A stretch of DNA of 64,000 nucleotides from Peptostreptococcaceae bacterium (lineage in GTDB: Bacteria > Bacillota > Clostridia > Peptostreptococcales > Anaerovoracaceae), in contig JAENWG010000001.1 in the NCBI GenBank assembly GCA_016650175.1, positions 23,996 through 87,995 on the forward strand. Reading direction: 5' to 3'. Below, piece by piece: positions 8,620-17,162 of the stretch (positions are counted from its first letter, which is position 1; every line of letters begins with the position of its first letter). The notes beneath the pieces were generated by a model. That model made no database searches, was not told the origin of the DNA, and was given only the letters and a program-made list of their open reading frames with translations. A program made the position numbers and the translations under genes.

Positions 8620-10539
8620 TTAATCTACCACGCAACCATCGTCAGCAATAGTTGTTACTATTTCACAGCGTTTACCGTTTTCGGCAAACATTAGCATTCC
8701 TTTAGATTCCATGCCTCGTAGTTTTCTAGGTTTTAAGTTTGCAACTATTATAACCTTTTTACCTGTCATTTCTTCAGGTGTAAAATCCTCAGCTACGCCG
8801 GAAATTATTTGTCTTGTCTCTGTTCCCATCTTAACCTGAAAAACTAACAGTCTATCTGCTTTTGGATGTTTCTCAGCTGTGATAATGGTTCCTACTCTAA
8901 AATCTATTTTATCAAAATCATCATATTCGATTTCAGGTTTTAACTCTAACGGTATATTTTGTTCTTCAGCCGGACCTTGCATTTTTTCAAGCTCCTCTAA
9001 TTCCTTTTCAATATCAAGTCTTGGGAAAAGCTGTTTACCTTTAGCAACCTGCTCGCCTGACATCGTATCGAAAACTAATGCATCTTTCCATTCTACTTCT
9101 GTGTACCATATACCGAGTTGTTTTCTCATTTTTCCGGAAGTTGTATGCATGAAAGGATAAATAAGTACAGATACTATTCTAAGAGATTCAGCTAAATTAT
9201 GTAATACTGTATCTAATCTTTCCTTATCCGCTTCTTCTCTATCAAGTACCCAAGGTGTAGTTTCATCTATATACTTATTAGCTCTTCTTACTAGAACCCA
9301 AATCTCTTCTAGGGCTACGCTAAATTCGAATTTATTCATGTGTTCTTCAACTTTAGGTGCAGCACTAATAGCTATAGTTTTCAAATCTAAATCGATTTCA
9401 TTTTCTTCATGAGAATCAGGAACAAACCCACCGTTATATTTTTGTATCATAGCTACTGTTCTTGATAGAAGATTTCCTAAATCATTGGCTAAATCAAAGT
9501 TCATTCTTCTTAGCATAACTTCATTAGTATATACGCCGTCTTGTCCAAAAGTATATTCTCTTAATAGAAAATACTTAAGTGCATCTACTCCATATCTATC
9601 AATAAGAACTACAGGATCTACTACATTTCCTTTAGATTTAGACATTTTACCGCCTTCTAAAAGAAGCCATCCATGACCTAACACTTGCTTAGGCAGTGGT
9701 AAATCCATAGACATAAGCATAGCAGGCCAAATAACTGTGTGGAATCTTACTATTTCCTTACCTACAAGATGTATATCTGCCGGCCAGTATTTGTCATATA
9801 ACTCTGGATCATCAGGATAGCCTAAAGCTGTGATATAGTTTGTAAGTGCATCAAGCCACACGTAAATAACGTGTTTTTCATCGATAGGCACTTTTATTCC
9901 CCAGTCAAACGTAGATCTTGATATACATAAATCATCAAGTCCTTGTTTAACAAACTTAATCATTTCATTTCGTCTAGTTTCAGGTTGTAAGAAATCAGGA
10001 TTGTTTTCAAACAAATCCAAAAGTCTATCTTGATATTTAGAAAGCTTAAAGAAATATGCTTCTTCCTTTGCTTTTTTTACAGGTCTTCCACAATCAGGGC
10101 ACTTTCCATCTTCTACTTGAGTCTCAGTCCAAAAGGATTCACACGGAGTACAATACCATCCTTCATATTCGCCTTTATAGATATCGCCTTTTTCATATAT
10201 TTTTTTAAATATTTCCTGAACCCGTTCTACGTGCCTTGGTTCAGTAGTTCTTATGAAATCATCATAACTGATTTCCATCGTAGCCCATAAATCTTTAATA
10301 CCATCTACAATTTCATCTACATATTCTTGTGGCGTAACATTCTTTTCTTTAGCAATATCTTGGATCTTTTGACCATGTTCATCAGTACCAGTTAGGAATC
10401 TAACATCGTATCCTGTTAATCTTTTAAATCTGGCCATCGCATCCGCCATTACTGTGCAATAAGTATGCCCAATATGTAATTTAGAACTAGGATAATAAAT
10501 AGGCGTGGTTATATAGTAAGTTTCCTTTTTTTCTGTCAT
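8620..10539 (-). CDS. metG: methionyl-tRNA synthetase
   Basis: Charges tRNA-Met with methionine. The 639-residue product carries the class I signatures HIGH (in KLHIGHTYC) and KMSKS (GGKMSKSKGN), a zinc knuckle formed by CTPC and CPDC near residues 127-150, an anticodon-binding helical domain, and a C-terminal tRNA-binding OB fold (IDFRVGTIITAEKHPKADRL, about residue 545 on). This is the longer MetG form that dimerises through the OB domain. No T-box-like leader fits in the 40 bp upstream, so it is probably transcribed from lysC or the small upstream gene. Confidence 0.97.
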   Translation of the reverse strand: MTEKKETYYITTPIYYPSSKLHIGHTYCTVMADAMARFKRLTGYDVRFLTGTDEHGQKIQDIAKEKNVTPQEYVDEIVDGIKDLWATMEISYDDFIRTTEPRHVERVQEIFKKIYEKGDIYKGEYEGWYCTPCESFWTETQVEDGKCPDCGRPVKKAKEEAYFFKLSKYQDRLLDLFENNPDFLQPETRRNEMIKFVKQGLDDLCISRSTFDWGIKVPIDEKHVIYVWLDALTNYITALGYPDDPELYDKYWPADIHLVGKEIVRFHTVIWPAMLMSMDLPLPKQVLGHGWLLLEGGKMSKSKGNVVDPVVLIDRYGVDALKYFLLREYTFGQDGVYTNEVMLRRMNFDLANDLGNLLSRTVAMIQKYNGGFVPDSHEENEIDLDLKTIAISAAPKVEEHMNKFEFSVALEEIWVLVRRANKYIDETTPWVLDREEADKERLDTVLHNLAESLRIVSVLIYPFMHTTSGKMRKQLGIWYTEVEWKDALVFDTMSGEQVAKGKQLFPRLDIEKELEELEKMQGPAEEQNIPLELKPEIEYDDFDKIDFRVGTIITAEKHPKADRLLVFQVKMGTETRQIISGVAEDFTPEEMTGKKVIIVANLKPRKLRGMESKGMLMFAENGKRCEIVTTIADDGCVVD

Positions 10540-10579
10540 CTTGAGTTTCTTCCTTTCGTCCTCATCAAATGAGATGAGC

Positions 10580-10810
10580 CTAGTTTATTTTTCCTTCAAG
10601 TTCATCTTCTGTTGACCAGTCTTCATCTGACCAATCATCTTCTACAAAAATTTGATCAAAAACCTTCTTAGTAATAATAACTAACCCTAAACCTGCTGCG
10701 AAACCTACTCCCATAATGGTAAGCCCTGTCTTTACAACTTTTTTCTTTTCCATACTGTTACCTCCATCATTTAAACCTTGATAGAATCCATTTTTTTCGT
10801 TCTTTTTCAT
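10580..10810 (-). CDS. small single-TM protein with acidic C-terminus, unknown function
   Basis: 76 residues: a polar N-terminus, one predicted membrane helix (GLTIMGVGFAAGLGLVII, about 29-46), then an acidic tail DDWSDEDWSTEDE. Two in-frame starts both have strong ribosome sites: ATG 10810 after AAGGAGGG and ATG 10753 after GGAGGT, which would give a 57-residue form. I recognise no named family. It sits between lysC (15 bp upstream) and metG (40 bp downstream) on the same strand, so it is probably co-transcribed with them. Confidence 0.7.
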   Translation of the reverse strand: MKKNEKNGFYQGLNDGGNSMEKKKVVKTGLTIMGVGFAAGLGLVIITKKVFDQIFVEDDWSDEDWSTEDELEGKIN

Positions 10811-10824
10811 AAAGCCCTCCTTGT

Positions 10825-12138
10825 CTATTCCATGAAAGCTTGATATATTGCTCTTATAGCAGATTCAAACTGTTTATTCTCAACTCCTACTATAATATTC
10901 ATTTCGCTAGAACCTTGGTCTATCATTCTAATATTTACATCGTTTTCAGCAAGTGCTGTAAATAGTTTTGCTGAAACTCCTGTTCTTTGTGACATTCCGC
11001 AGCCTACAGTTGCAATTAGTGCCATCTGGTCGAAAACCTCAATAGAATCTGGCTCTAATTGATTCTTAATATCTTTAATTATTCTATCTATCTTTCCATC
11101 TAACTGCTCATTAGAAATTACAATTGATACAGTGTCTATACCACTAGGTATGTGTTCACAGCTAACATCGTAATCCTCTAGAATGTTCAATATCTTTCTG
11201 ATATATCCTTTTTCAGTTGCTAAAAGATTTTTATATAGTGCTATTACTGTAAAGTCTTTGTTTCCAGCTATTCCCGTAATTATCTTTGTGTTATTCTTGT
11301 CTGGTTCAGCTGTAATATATGTACCTTCTTCATAAGGCTCATTTGTGTTTCTAATATTAATTGGAATGTTGGCTATTTTAGCTGGATATATTGCATCTTC
11401 ATGTAGTACACTAGCACCCATGTATGATAATTCTCTAAGTTCTTTGTATGATATTTGTGATATTTGTTCGGGATTATCTACAATTCTAGGGTCAGCCATC
11501 ATAAATCCTGATACATCTGTCCAGTTTTCATAAACATCAGCATTAACCGCTCTTGCTATTAGTGAACCTGTTACATCAGAGCCTCCTCTTGAGAATGTGA
11601 CAATTTCACCTTTATCATTGCTTCCGTAAAATCCTGGCATTACAGCTCTTTCATGTTTGCTAAGTTCTTCCTTTAATGCTTTGTCTGTTTCTTCAAACAT
11701 TAAAGCGCCTGACTTATCAAATCTAATTAAGCCCACTGTATCTACAAGGTCATAACCTAGGTATGCAGCAATTATCACTGCGCTTAGATATTCGCCTCTA
11801 CTTGCTATATATGCTTCGCCTATTCCGTCATGTAAGTTTTTCTTTATGATATCAAATTCGCTTTGAAGATCCACCTCAATTCCAAGGTTAATCTTAAAGG
11901 ACATATATCTATCTATAACTACTTGAAAAAGTTGTTCATACGGTAAATTATGTTCGATATGTGCTTTACACAAGTACAGTACATCAGTTATCTTTGTATC
12001 ACCTTCAAATCTCTTCCCCGGAGCTGATACAACAACGTATCTTCTGTCCTTATCAGACAGCACTATTTCTTTTGTTTTCTTAAACTGAATTGCATCTGCT
12101 ACAGATGATCCACCAAATTTTGCTACTTTAACTCCCAT
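10825..12138 (-). CDS. lysC: aspartate kinase
   Basis: Phosphorylates aspartate as the first step to lysine, threonine, methionine and diaminopimelate. The kinase domain shows VAKFGGSSVAD at the N-terminus and FSRGGSDVTGS in the middle. Two C-terminal ACT domains (from about residue 300) would bind feedback amino acids. The start at 12138 has AGGGG at proper spacing; upstream in-frame ATGs at 12141 and 12159 are less well placed. The product is about 437 residues, the monofunctional clostridial type. No lysine riboswitch or T-box is visible in the short upstream gap. Confidence 0.93.
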   Translation of the reverse strand: MGVKVAKFGGSSVADAIQFKKTKEIVLSDKDRRYVVVSAPGKRFEGDTKITDVLYLCKAHIEHNLPYEQLFQVVIDRYMSFKINLGIEVDLQSEFDIIKKNLHDGIGEAYIASRGEYLSAVIIAAYLGYDLVDTVGLIRFDKSGALMFEETDKALKEELSKHERAVMPGFYGSNDKGEIVTFSRGGSDVTGSLIARAVNADVYENWTDVSGFMMADPRIVDNPEQISQISYKELRELSYMGASVLHEDAIYPAKIANIPINIRNTNEPYEEGTYITAEPDKNNTKIITGIAGNKDFTVIALYKNLLATEKGYIRKILNILEDYDVSCEHIPSGIDTVSIVISNEQLDGKIDRIIKDIKNQLEPDSIEVFDQMALIATVGCGMSQRTGVSAKLFTALAENDVNIRMIDQGSSEMNIIVGVENKQFESAIRAIYQAFME

Positions 12139-12217
12139 CATTTTCCCCTTCATACACATTATTAGTTAATTATATAAAAACGCAGGGTATTATTCAAGTC
12201 AGAAACCAAAAAAACAT

Positions 12218-12251
12218 ATAAAAATCAAACGGCACCCACTTTGAGGATGCC
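12218..12251 (-). terminator. intrinsic terminator of the glycerol/polyol operon
   Basis: On the minus strand GGCATCC, a 7-nt loop and GGGTGCC (7 bp, one G-U pair) are followed by GTTTGATTTTTAT. The hairpin lies 13 bp past the stop of the FAD-linked oxidase gene and ends the five-gene operon before lysC. Confidence 0.85.
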
Positions 12252-12263
12252 ATTTTACTCTAT

Positions 12264-14015
12264 TTACCAAGTTTTCTCATAAATTCTTTTATCTTTTTTC
12301 ACTATCTCATCCTTTTTTAAATCAAATCCAAGTGTTCCACCCGGATTCATTATATTATTTGGATCAAAATGTTCCTTTAAAGTTCTTAAAACCTTATATT
12401 CATTTTCGCCTAAGAAGCCTTCTAACCAAGGGGCAAACATCTTGCCAATTCCATGGTGATGGCTCATCGATGCACCGCTCTTTTGAATAGCATCTAAAAT
12501 TCCTGCGTGATACGCTTTAAATTCTTCAGGGCTACTAACTTTGGTTATAAATATCCAGTAGAGATTGGCCCCTTGAGGATATACGTGTGACATGTGAGTC
12601 ATACATACTGTATTTGGTCTTGATTTACAATATGCTCTTACCTCTTCGTGTACTTTTGTCATGTTGCTCCAATTAACGGAAGCCTCCATTGTATCTATTA
12701 CTACTCCAAAATCCTGAAGAGTATCTCTTAGGTACGGATCATTGAATCTTCCGCCTTCCCAAGATTTAGTTACATAACCTGTTAGCGTCATTCCTCCATA
12801 CTTCCTTGCCACTTTTTTAGCATGCTTAGCACAGTTTTTTGAAAAGCCTTTTTCTCCATTAGTAAAACCTAAGAAGAGGCACATTTCGCCTTCCTTAAAC
12901 CCTCTCATTTGGAACAAATGCTTAAGCGGTGAATCCATTACTCCGTACATATATAGCATTATGCTTGTTTCCTCAGAATCTGATAATCTAAATACTGAAG
13001 GATAACCTGCTTCAGATTGCATAATTTCTCTTGCAGCCTTTTGCGCAGTTTCCCAATCAGGGAACATGTATGAAAATCTTTTTACTGTTTCCTGCATATT
13101 TCTAAAAATCTTCAAAGTTACTTCAGTCAATACGCCAAAAGTACCTTCATTACCCATCATAATCTGATCTATATCAGGTCCGCATGATTTTCTCGGATAA
13201 GTATCAGTTCTAATAACACCAACTGGTGTTGAGTATTCTTGAGCCATTACAATATCTTCAATGCAGCCATAGTACGTTGAGTTTTGCCCAGCGCCTCTAG
13301 TTACTACCCATCCTCCTACAGATGAGAATTCGAAACTTTGCGGAAAATGTCCACATGTATACGAGCGTTTCGCACCAAATTTTGTTTGTGCTTCGTTTAA
13401 TGCTTTTTCTAAATTAGGTCCACTTAATCCTGGCTGAACTGTAATTGTTTGATCCACTTCATTAAAGTCAATTATCTTATCAAATCTAAGCCTCATATCC
13501 AGACTTATGCCACCTTCCATGCACTCGACTCCTCTTGTTACAGAAGAACCTCCTCCATATACATATACAGGTATCTTGTTTTTTGCGCAATATTCCACGC
13601 ATTCGTTTACCTGCTCTTTCGTATCAGGATAACAAACTATATCAGGTACATTTTCTACTATCTTTTGTCGAAGCCTTAAGATGTCATACATAGTCTTTCC
13701 ATACGCTACTGACAATCTAGCATATTCATCTGTTCTTACAAATTCATCGCCAAATATTTTCTTAAACGTCTTTATATGTTTTTTATCAAGCTTTATTGGA
13801 ATATCGTATTCCACTTTATCCAATCCAAGATCCTCAGTGTATTCAGAAAACTCACTATCATCTATATCAAACTTATCCTTGAGAAGCTTATACATTGATT
13901 CTCTAGGAGGTTTAATCTGTCTTTTTTCTCCCCATTTGAATATTGATCTATATGAATCGTTGGAAAAATCTTCATCAAACCATTTAGGTTCATATCCTTT
14001 GTATTTACGTGTCAT
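12264..14015 (-). CDS. FAD-linked oxidase, alkyldihydroxyacetonephosphate-synthase-like
   Basis: 583-residue flavoprotein. A PCMH-type FAD-binding domain shows PDIVCYPDTKEQVNECVEYC followed by VYVYGGGSSVTRGVE (about 125-165) and GGWVVTRGAGQNS. The C-terminal FAD-oxidase domain ends with SHHHGIGK and NIMNPGGTLG. Closest family feel is AGPS/GlcD-type oxidases acting on hydroxyacids or glycerol-phosphate-like substrates. It is the last gene of the operon: its ATG directly follows the stop of the FGGY kinase gene, with GGAGG inside that gene's end. With the GlpA/GlpB-like proteins and kinase upstream, a role in glycerol, glycerol-phosphate or related polyol oxidation is inferred; the substrate is not shown. 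Confidence 0.8.
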   Translation of the reverse strand: MTRKYKGYEPKWFDEDFSNDSYRSIFKWGEKRQIKPPRESMYKLLKDKFDIDDSEFSEYTEDLGLDKVEYDIPIKLDKKHIKTFKKIFGDEFVRTDEYARLSVAYGKTMYDILRLRQKIVENVPDIVCYPDTKEQVNECVEYCAKNKIPVYVYGGGSSVTRGVECMEGGISLDMRLRFDKIIDFNEVDQTITVQPGLSGPNLEKALNEAQTKFGAKRSYTCGHFPQSFEFSSVGGWVVTRGAGQNSTYYGCIEDIVMAQEYSTPVGVIRTDTYPRKSCGPDIDQIMMGNEGTFGVLTEVTLKIFRNMQETVKRFSYMFPDWETAQKAAREIMQSEAGYPSVFRLSDSEETSIMLYMYGVMDSPLKHLFQMRGFKEGEMCLFLGFTNGEKGFSKNCAKHAKKVARKYGGMTLTGYVTKSWEGGRFNDPYLRDTLQDFGVVIDTMEASVNWSNMTKVHEEVRAYCKSRPNTVCMTHMSHVYPQGANLYWIFITKVSSPEEFKAYHAGILDAIQKSGASMSHHHGIGKMFAPWLEGFLGENEYKVLRTLKEHFDPNNIMNPGGTLGFDLKKDEIVKKDKRIYEKTW

Positions 14016-15569
14016 TTACTTATCCTCCATTTCACTTTCTATATCATATAATGGTTTTAACTTATCAAATATTTTTGAAAACACATCGCTATATATCTTT
14101 TTATATATCTTATGTTCTTCCATATCAGGCTTAAACTCAGATGTTATATGCACCATTTTATCAATTGCCGAAAATATATCTTTATATTCTCCTATCCCTA
14201 CGTACGCAAGTGCGGCGCTTCCAATTACTGCTGCTTCACAGGTTTGAGTCCTGTATACTGGAAGTCCAAACATATTAGCTGTTATTTGAGCTATCTCGCC
14301 ACTTTGAGAACCTCCTCCTGCTATATATATTGATTCAGTATTAACCCCCATTTGCTTCTCTAATGTTTTCATACCGTCTATTAGTGCAAAATTGATTCCT
14401 TCTATAATTGCTCTATATATATGAATTCTGGTATGAATATCCGAAAACCCTATCGCTGCTCCTCTTGCGTTTGGCATAGCCACTCCAGGAGTGAAATATG
14501 GCTGAAATATTAGCCCATCACAGCCTGGCTTTATTTCTTTTAATCTTTTGTTTAAAAGTTCTTCAGCTGATACTCCAAGTTTACTAGCTTCCTTTTCTTC
14601 TTTTTCGGCAAATTCTTTTTTAAACCAAGATATTAACCAGTAACCTCTATATATTTCTATTTCAGGACTATAGTGTCCATTTACACCGGCAGGATATGAC
14701 GGAAAGAACTTTTGAGGTTCTACATACCTGTCTATAGTATACTGAATTGTCGCTGTAGTACCAAAACTTATTGCTCCTTTTTCAGGTGTTACACATGATA
14801 GCCCTATAGTTTCGCAGCCTTTATCAGAAGCCGTAGCAACAAAAGGTATTCCTTCTTTTATTCCTGTCTCTTCTGATGCTTTTTTTGTAATCCTACCTAT
14901 TACCGTGCCAGGATCAACGAGCTCAGATAGCTTTTCTTTTGGCACAGGCATAACAGGAAATGTTAGACCTTTTTCATCCATCCATTCTTGTTTTTTATGA
15001 TTAAAAGGTACATGTCCAATAATACTTGCTTTACTGTCTACCATTTCACCTGTAAACTTAAAGTTCATATACCCACTAAGCATTAGATATTTATCTGTCT
15101 TTTCCCAAATGTCCTTTTCGTTTTCCATAATCCAGTTACAAGGCGATGCTTGTTTTATCATATTAACAGTCTCAGTCATACCTGCAACCTTAAATATCGC
15201 TTTTCTTTTAATGTCTAAAACTGTTTTACCCTCCGCTTTTCTTTTGTCAAGCCAAAGAATAGCAGGTCTTAAAGGTTTACCTTCTTTATCTACGCATACA
15301 TTTGTGTCCCTAATTGTAGTTATGCTTACAACTACAATATCTTCCCATAAGCTTTCTGCTTTTAGTTTAAGAGCAACTGAAATATTGCATATGTTTTCCC
15401 AATAAAAATCACTCTCTTGCTCAGCCCAGCCTGGGTTCTTGCTAAAATATGGCTTTTTAAAAGCCACTTTTTCTTTAGCTACTATATTTCCATCAGGGTC
15501 TATAAGCACACCTCTTGCACTTTGCGTACCTATATCAAAAGTAAGGGCCAGTTTTTTTACTTCATCCAT
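14016..15569 (-). CDS. FGGY-family carbohydrate kinase
   Basis: 517-residue ASKHA kinase, similar in layout to glycerol kinase and xylulokinase. The N-terminal phosphate loop is LTFDIGTQSARGVLID, the middle has TASDKGCETIGLS and FGTTATIQYTI, and the FGGY C-terminal domain has YIAGGGSQSGEIAQITANMFGLPV. It would phosphorylate a polyol or sugar alcohol with ATP in the cytoplasm. It overlaps the upstream DUF1667 gene by 8 bp and abuts the downstream oxidase gene. The operon suggests glycerol or a related polyol, but the motifs do not settle the substrate. Confidence 0.85.
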   Translation of the reverse strand: MDEVKKLALTFDIGTQSARGVLIDPDGNIVAKEKVAFKKPYFSKNPGWAEQESDFYWENICNISVALKLKAESLWEDIVVVSITTIRDTNVCVDKEGKPLRPAILWLDKRKAEGKTVLDIKRKAIFKVAGMTETVNMIKQASPCNWIMENEKDIWEKTDKYLMLSGYMNFKFTGEMVDSKASIIGHVPFNHKKQEWMDEKGLTFPVMPVPKEKLSELVDPGTVIGRITKKASEETGIKEGIPFVATASDKGCETIGLSCVTPEKGAISFGTTATIQYTIDRYVEPQKFFPSYPAGVNGHYSPEIEIYRGYWLISWFKKEFAEKEEKEASKLGVSAEELLNKRLKEIKPGCDGLIFQPYFTPGVAMPNARGAAIGFSDIHTRIHIYRAIIEGINFALIDGMKTLEKQMGVNTESIYIAGGGSQSGEIAQITANMFGLPVYRTQTCEAAVIGSAALAYVGIGEYKDIFSAIDKMVHITSEFKPDMEEHKIYKKIYSDVFSKIFDKLKPLYDIESEMEDK

Positions 15570-15936
15570 AACGTTTCTCCTCAGTGTTCATTGTAGCTAT
15601 AACATTTATTCCTGTATCCAATACGTTTTCTATAACTATATCTCCTACCTTTAGCTGTCTTTTAATAACAGTTGTTCTAAGAACGTTCATAACCTGAAAC
15701 ACCTTTTCTTTTGGTATTTCACTTTCCGTTCTAACGGGAAGATACGGCATACTGTTAAAGGTTGTCTTAACTGTAGTGGTTAGCATTCTTTTGGGGTTGA
15801 ATATTTCATTATTAGCAAAATCTATTCCCTTTATGCATTTATTCCCGGTGACAACAAGTTTGTTATCTTCAAGGACTGTAGCATTTAATTTACATCCATT
15901 AGGACATACTATGCAGGTAAACGTCTTATCAATCAC
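15562..15936 (-). CDS. DUF1667 protein, four-cysteine partner of GlpA/GlpB-like dehydrogenase
   Basis: 124 residues with cysteines CIVCPNGC near the N-terminus and GNKCIKG slightly later, the four-Cys pattern of DUF1667, which may bind a metal or Fe-S cluster. DUF1667 genes commonly lie beside glycerol-3-phosphate dehydrogenase-like flavoprotein genes in Firmicutes, as here. The start overlaps the GlpB-like stop by 4 bp and the end overlaps the kinase gene by 8 bp, so translational coupling is likely. The exact function is unknown; an electron-transfer or assembly role is an inference. Confidence 0.85.
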   Translation of the reverse strand: MIDKTFTCIVCPNGCKLNATVLEDNKLVVTGNKCIKGIDFANNEIFNPKRMLTTTVKTTFNSMPYLPVRTESEIPKEKVFQVMNVLRTTVIKRQLKVGDIVIENVLDTGINVIATMNTEEKRYG

Positions 15937-17162
15937 TTGCTCACCTCCATAACAAATCTAATCTCAGAAACATCTTCTATGTTCACTTTTATTTTTTCCA
16001 TTTCTGGAGGTTTAAGATTTAAATATTTCTTTCTAAATATTTCTTCATCTTTATTATATACTTTTACTACGGCATTTTCTCTAATTCGTGAAGTCCTAAA
16101 ATAGAAAGTAGCCGTTTCGCTATCTTTTACTATTTTTTGAGGTACTACATATCCAAAATCTGAAGTAAAATTGACATCTATCGTTTCGGCATCACTTTTA
16201 TCTCTAATTGCAGCAAACTTTCCTGCCTCTTCTCCGCTTTCACTTACATAATCAACTAGATCGTTTACATGAAGAGCATTTCCACATGCATATATTCCAT
16301 TAACCAAGGTTTCGTAATACTGGTTTACTATAGCACCTTTAGTGTATTTTGACATAGGAACATCAAGTGTTTTTGGTAGTTCGTTTTCAGGTATTAAGCC
16401 AACTGATACTATCAAAGTATCACAGCTAACATATTCTTCTGTACCATTTATTGGTTCCATCTTTTCATCTACTTTACTTATTGTAACTCCTTCAAGTCTA
16501 TTTCTGCCATGAAGTCTAGTTACTGTATGCGAAAGATAAAGGGGAATATCAAAATCCTCTAGGCACTGGTATATATTTCTAGTGAGTCCGCTTGGAGAAT
16601 CTTTTGCTTCATATACTCCTAAAACACTAGCGCCTTCAAGTGTTAATCTTCTAGCCATGATTAATCCAATGTCGCCAGAACCAAGAATTACGCATTTTCT
16701 TCCTGGCATTTGCCCATTAACATTTAAGTAATATTGAGCCAATCCTGCTGTAAACACGCCAGCTGGCCTGCTTCCATGAATGGCAACTTGCTTTGGCGTT
16801 CTTTCTCTGCATCCTGTTGCAAATATTATCTTTTTCGTTTCAATATTTTCTAGTTTTCCGCTGCTACTTAGTAAAAGATTAAATCCGTCTTTCTTTTTTG
16901 TAACTTTAGACACAAATGTTCTTAGCTTAAGGGAAACATCTCTCTTCATTAATTCATCTATAGATCTATTAGCATATTCACAACCAGAGAGTTTTTCTCC
17001 ATATTTAATTAATCCAAACCCGTCATGAATACACTGTTTTAAAACTCCTCCGAGTTTATCTTCTCTTTCTATTAAAAGCACTTTGGCTCCGTTTTTATCT
17101 GCGGATATAGCTGCCGCTAATCCGGCTGGGCCTGCTCCTATTACTGTTACATCATATTTCAT
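15933..17162 (-). CDS. NAD(P)/FAD-dependent oxidoreductase, GlpB-like subunit
   Basis: 409-residue pyridine-nucleotide-disulfide-type flavoprotein starting MKYDVTVIGAGPAGLAAAIS (FAD dinucleotide fold). A second nucleotide fold is at KCVILGSGDIGLIMARRLTLEG (shortened here to its GSGDIGL core) and a C-terminal FAD motif is at VNGIYACGNALHVNDLVD. I place the start at 17162, where GGGTGA precedes the ATG, overlapping the GlpA-like gene by 11 bp; longer upstream starts would lie deep inside that gene. With the GlpA-like and DUF1667 proteins it probably forms a three-part anaerobic dehydrogenase complex. Confidence 0.87.
   Translation of the reverse strand: MKYDVTVIGAGPAGLAAAISADKNGAKVLLIEREDKLGGVLKQCIHDGFGLIKYGEKLSGCEYANRSIDELMKRDVSLKLRTFVSKVTKKKDGFNLLLSSSGKLENIETKKIIFATGCRERTPKQVAIHGSRPAGVFTAGLAQYYLNVNGQMPGRKCVILGSGDIGLIMARRLTLEGASVLGVYEAKDSPSGLTRNIYQCLEDFDIPLYLSHTVTRLHGRNRLEGVTISKVDEKMEPINGTEEYVSCDTLIVSVGLIPENELPKTLDVPMSKYTKGAIVNQYYETLVNGIYACGNALHVNDLVDYVSESGEEAGKFAAIRDKSDAETIDVNFTSDFGYVVPQKIVKDSETATFYFRTSRIRENAVVKVYNKDEEIFRKKYLNLKPPEMEKIKVNIEDVSEIRFVMEVSK

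Noticed and set aside
12139..12263. Lysine riboswitch or T-box ahead of lysC
   Set aside because: The gap is about 125 bp, holds the upstream operon's terminator, and shows no T-box or lysine-box sequence.
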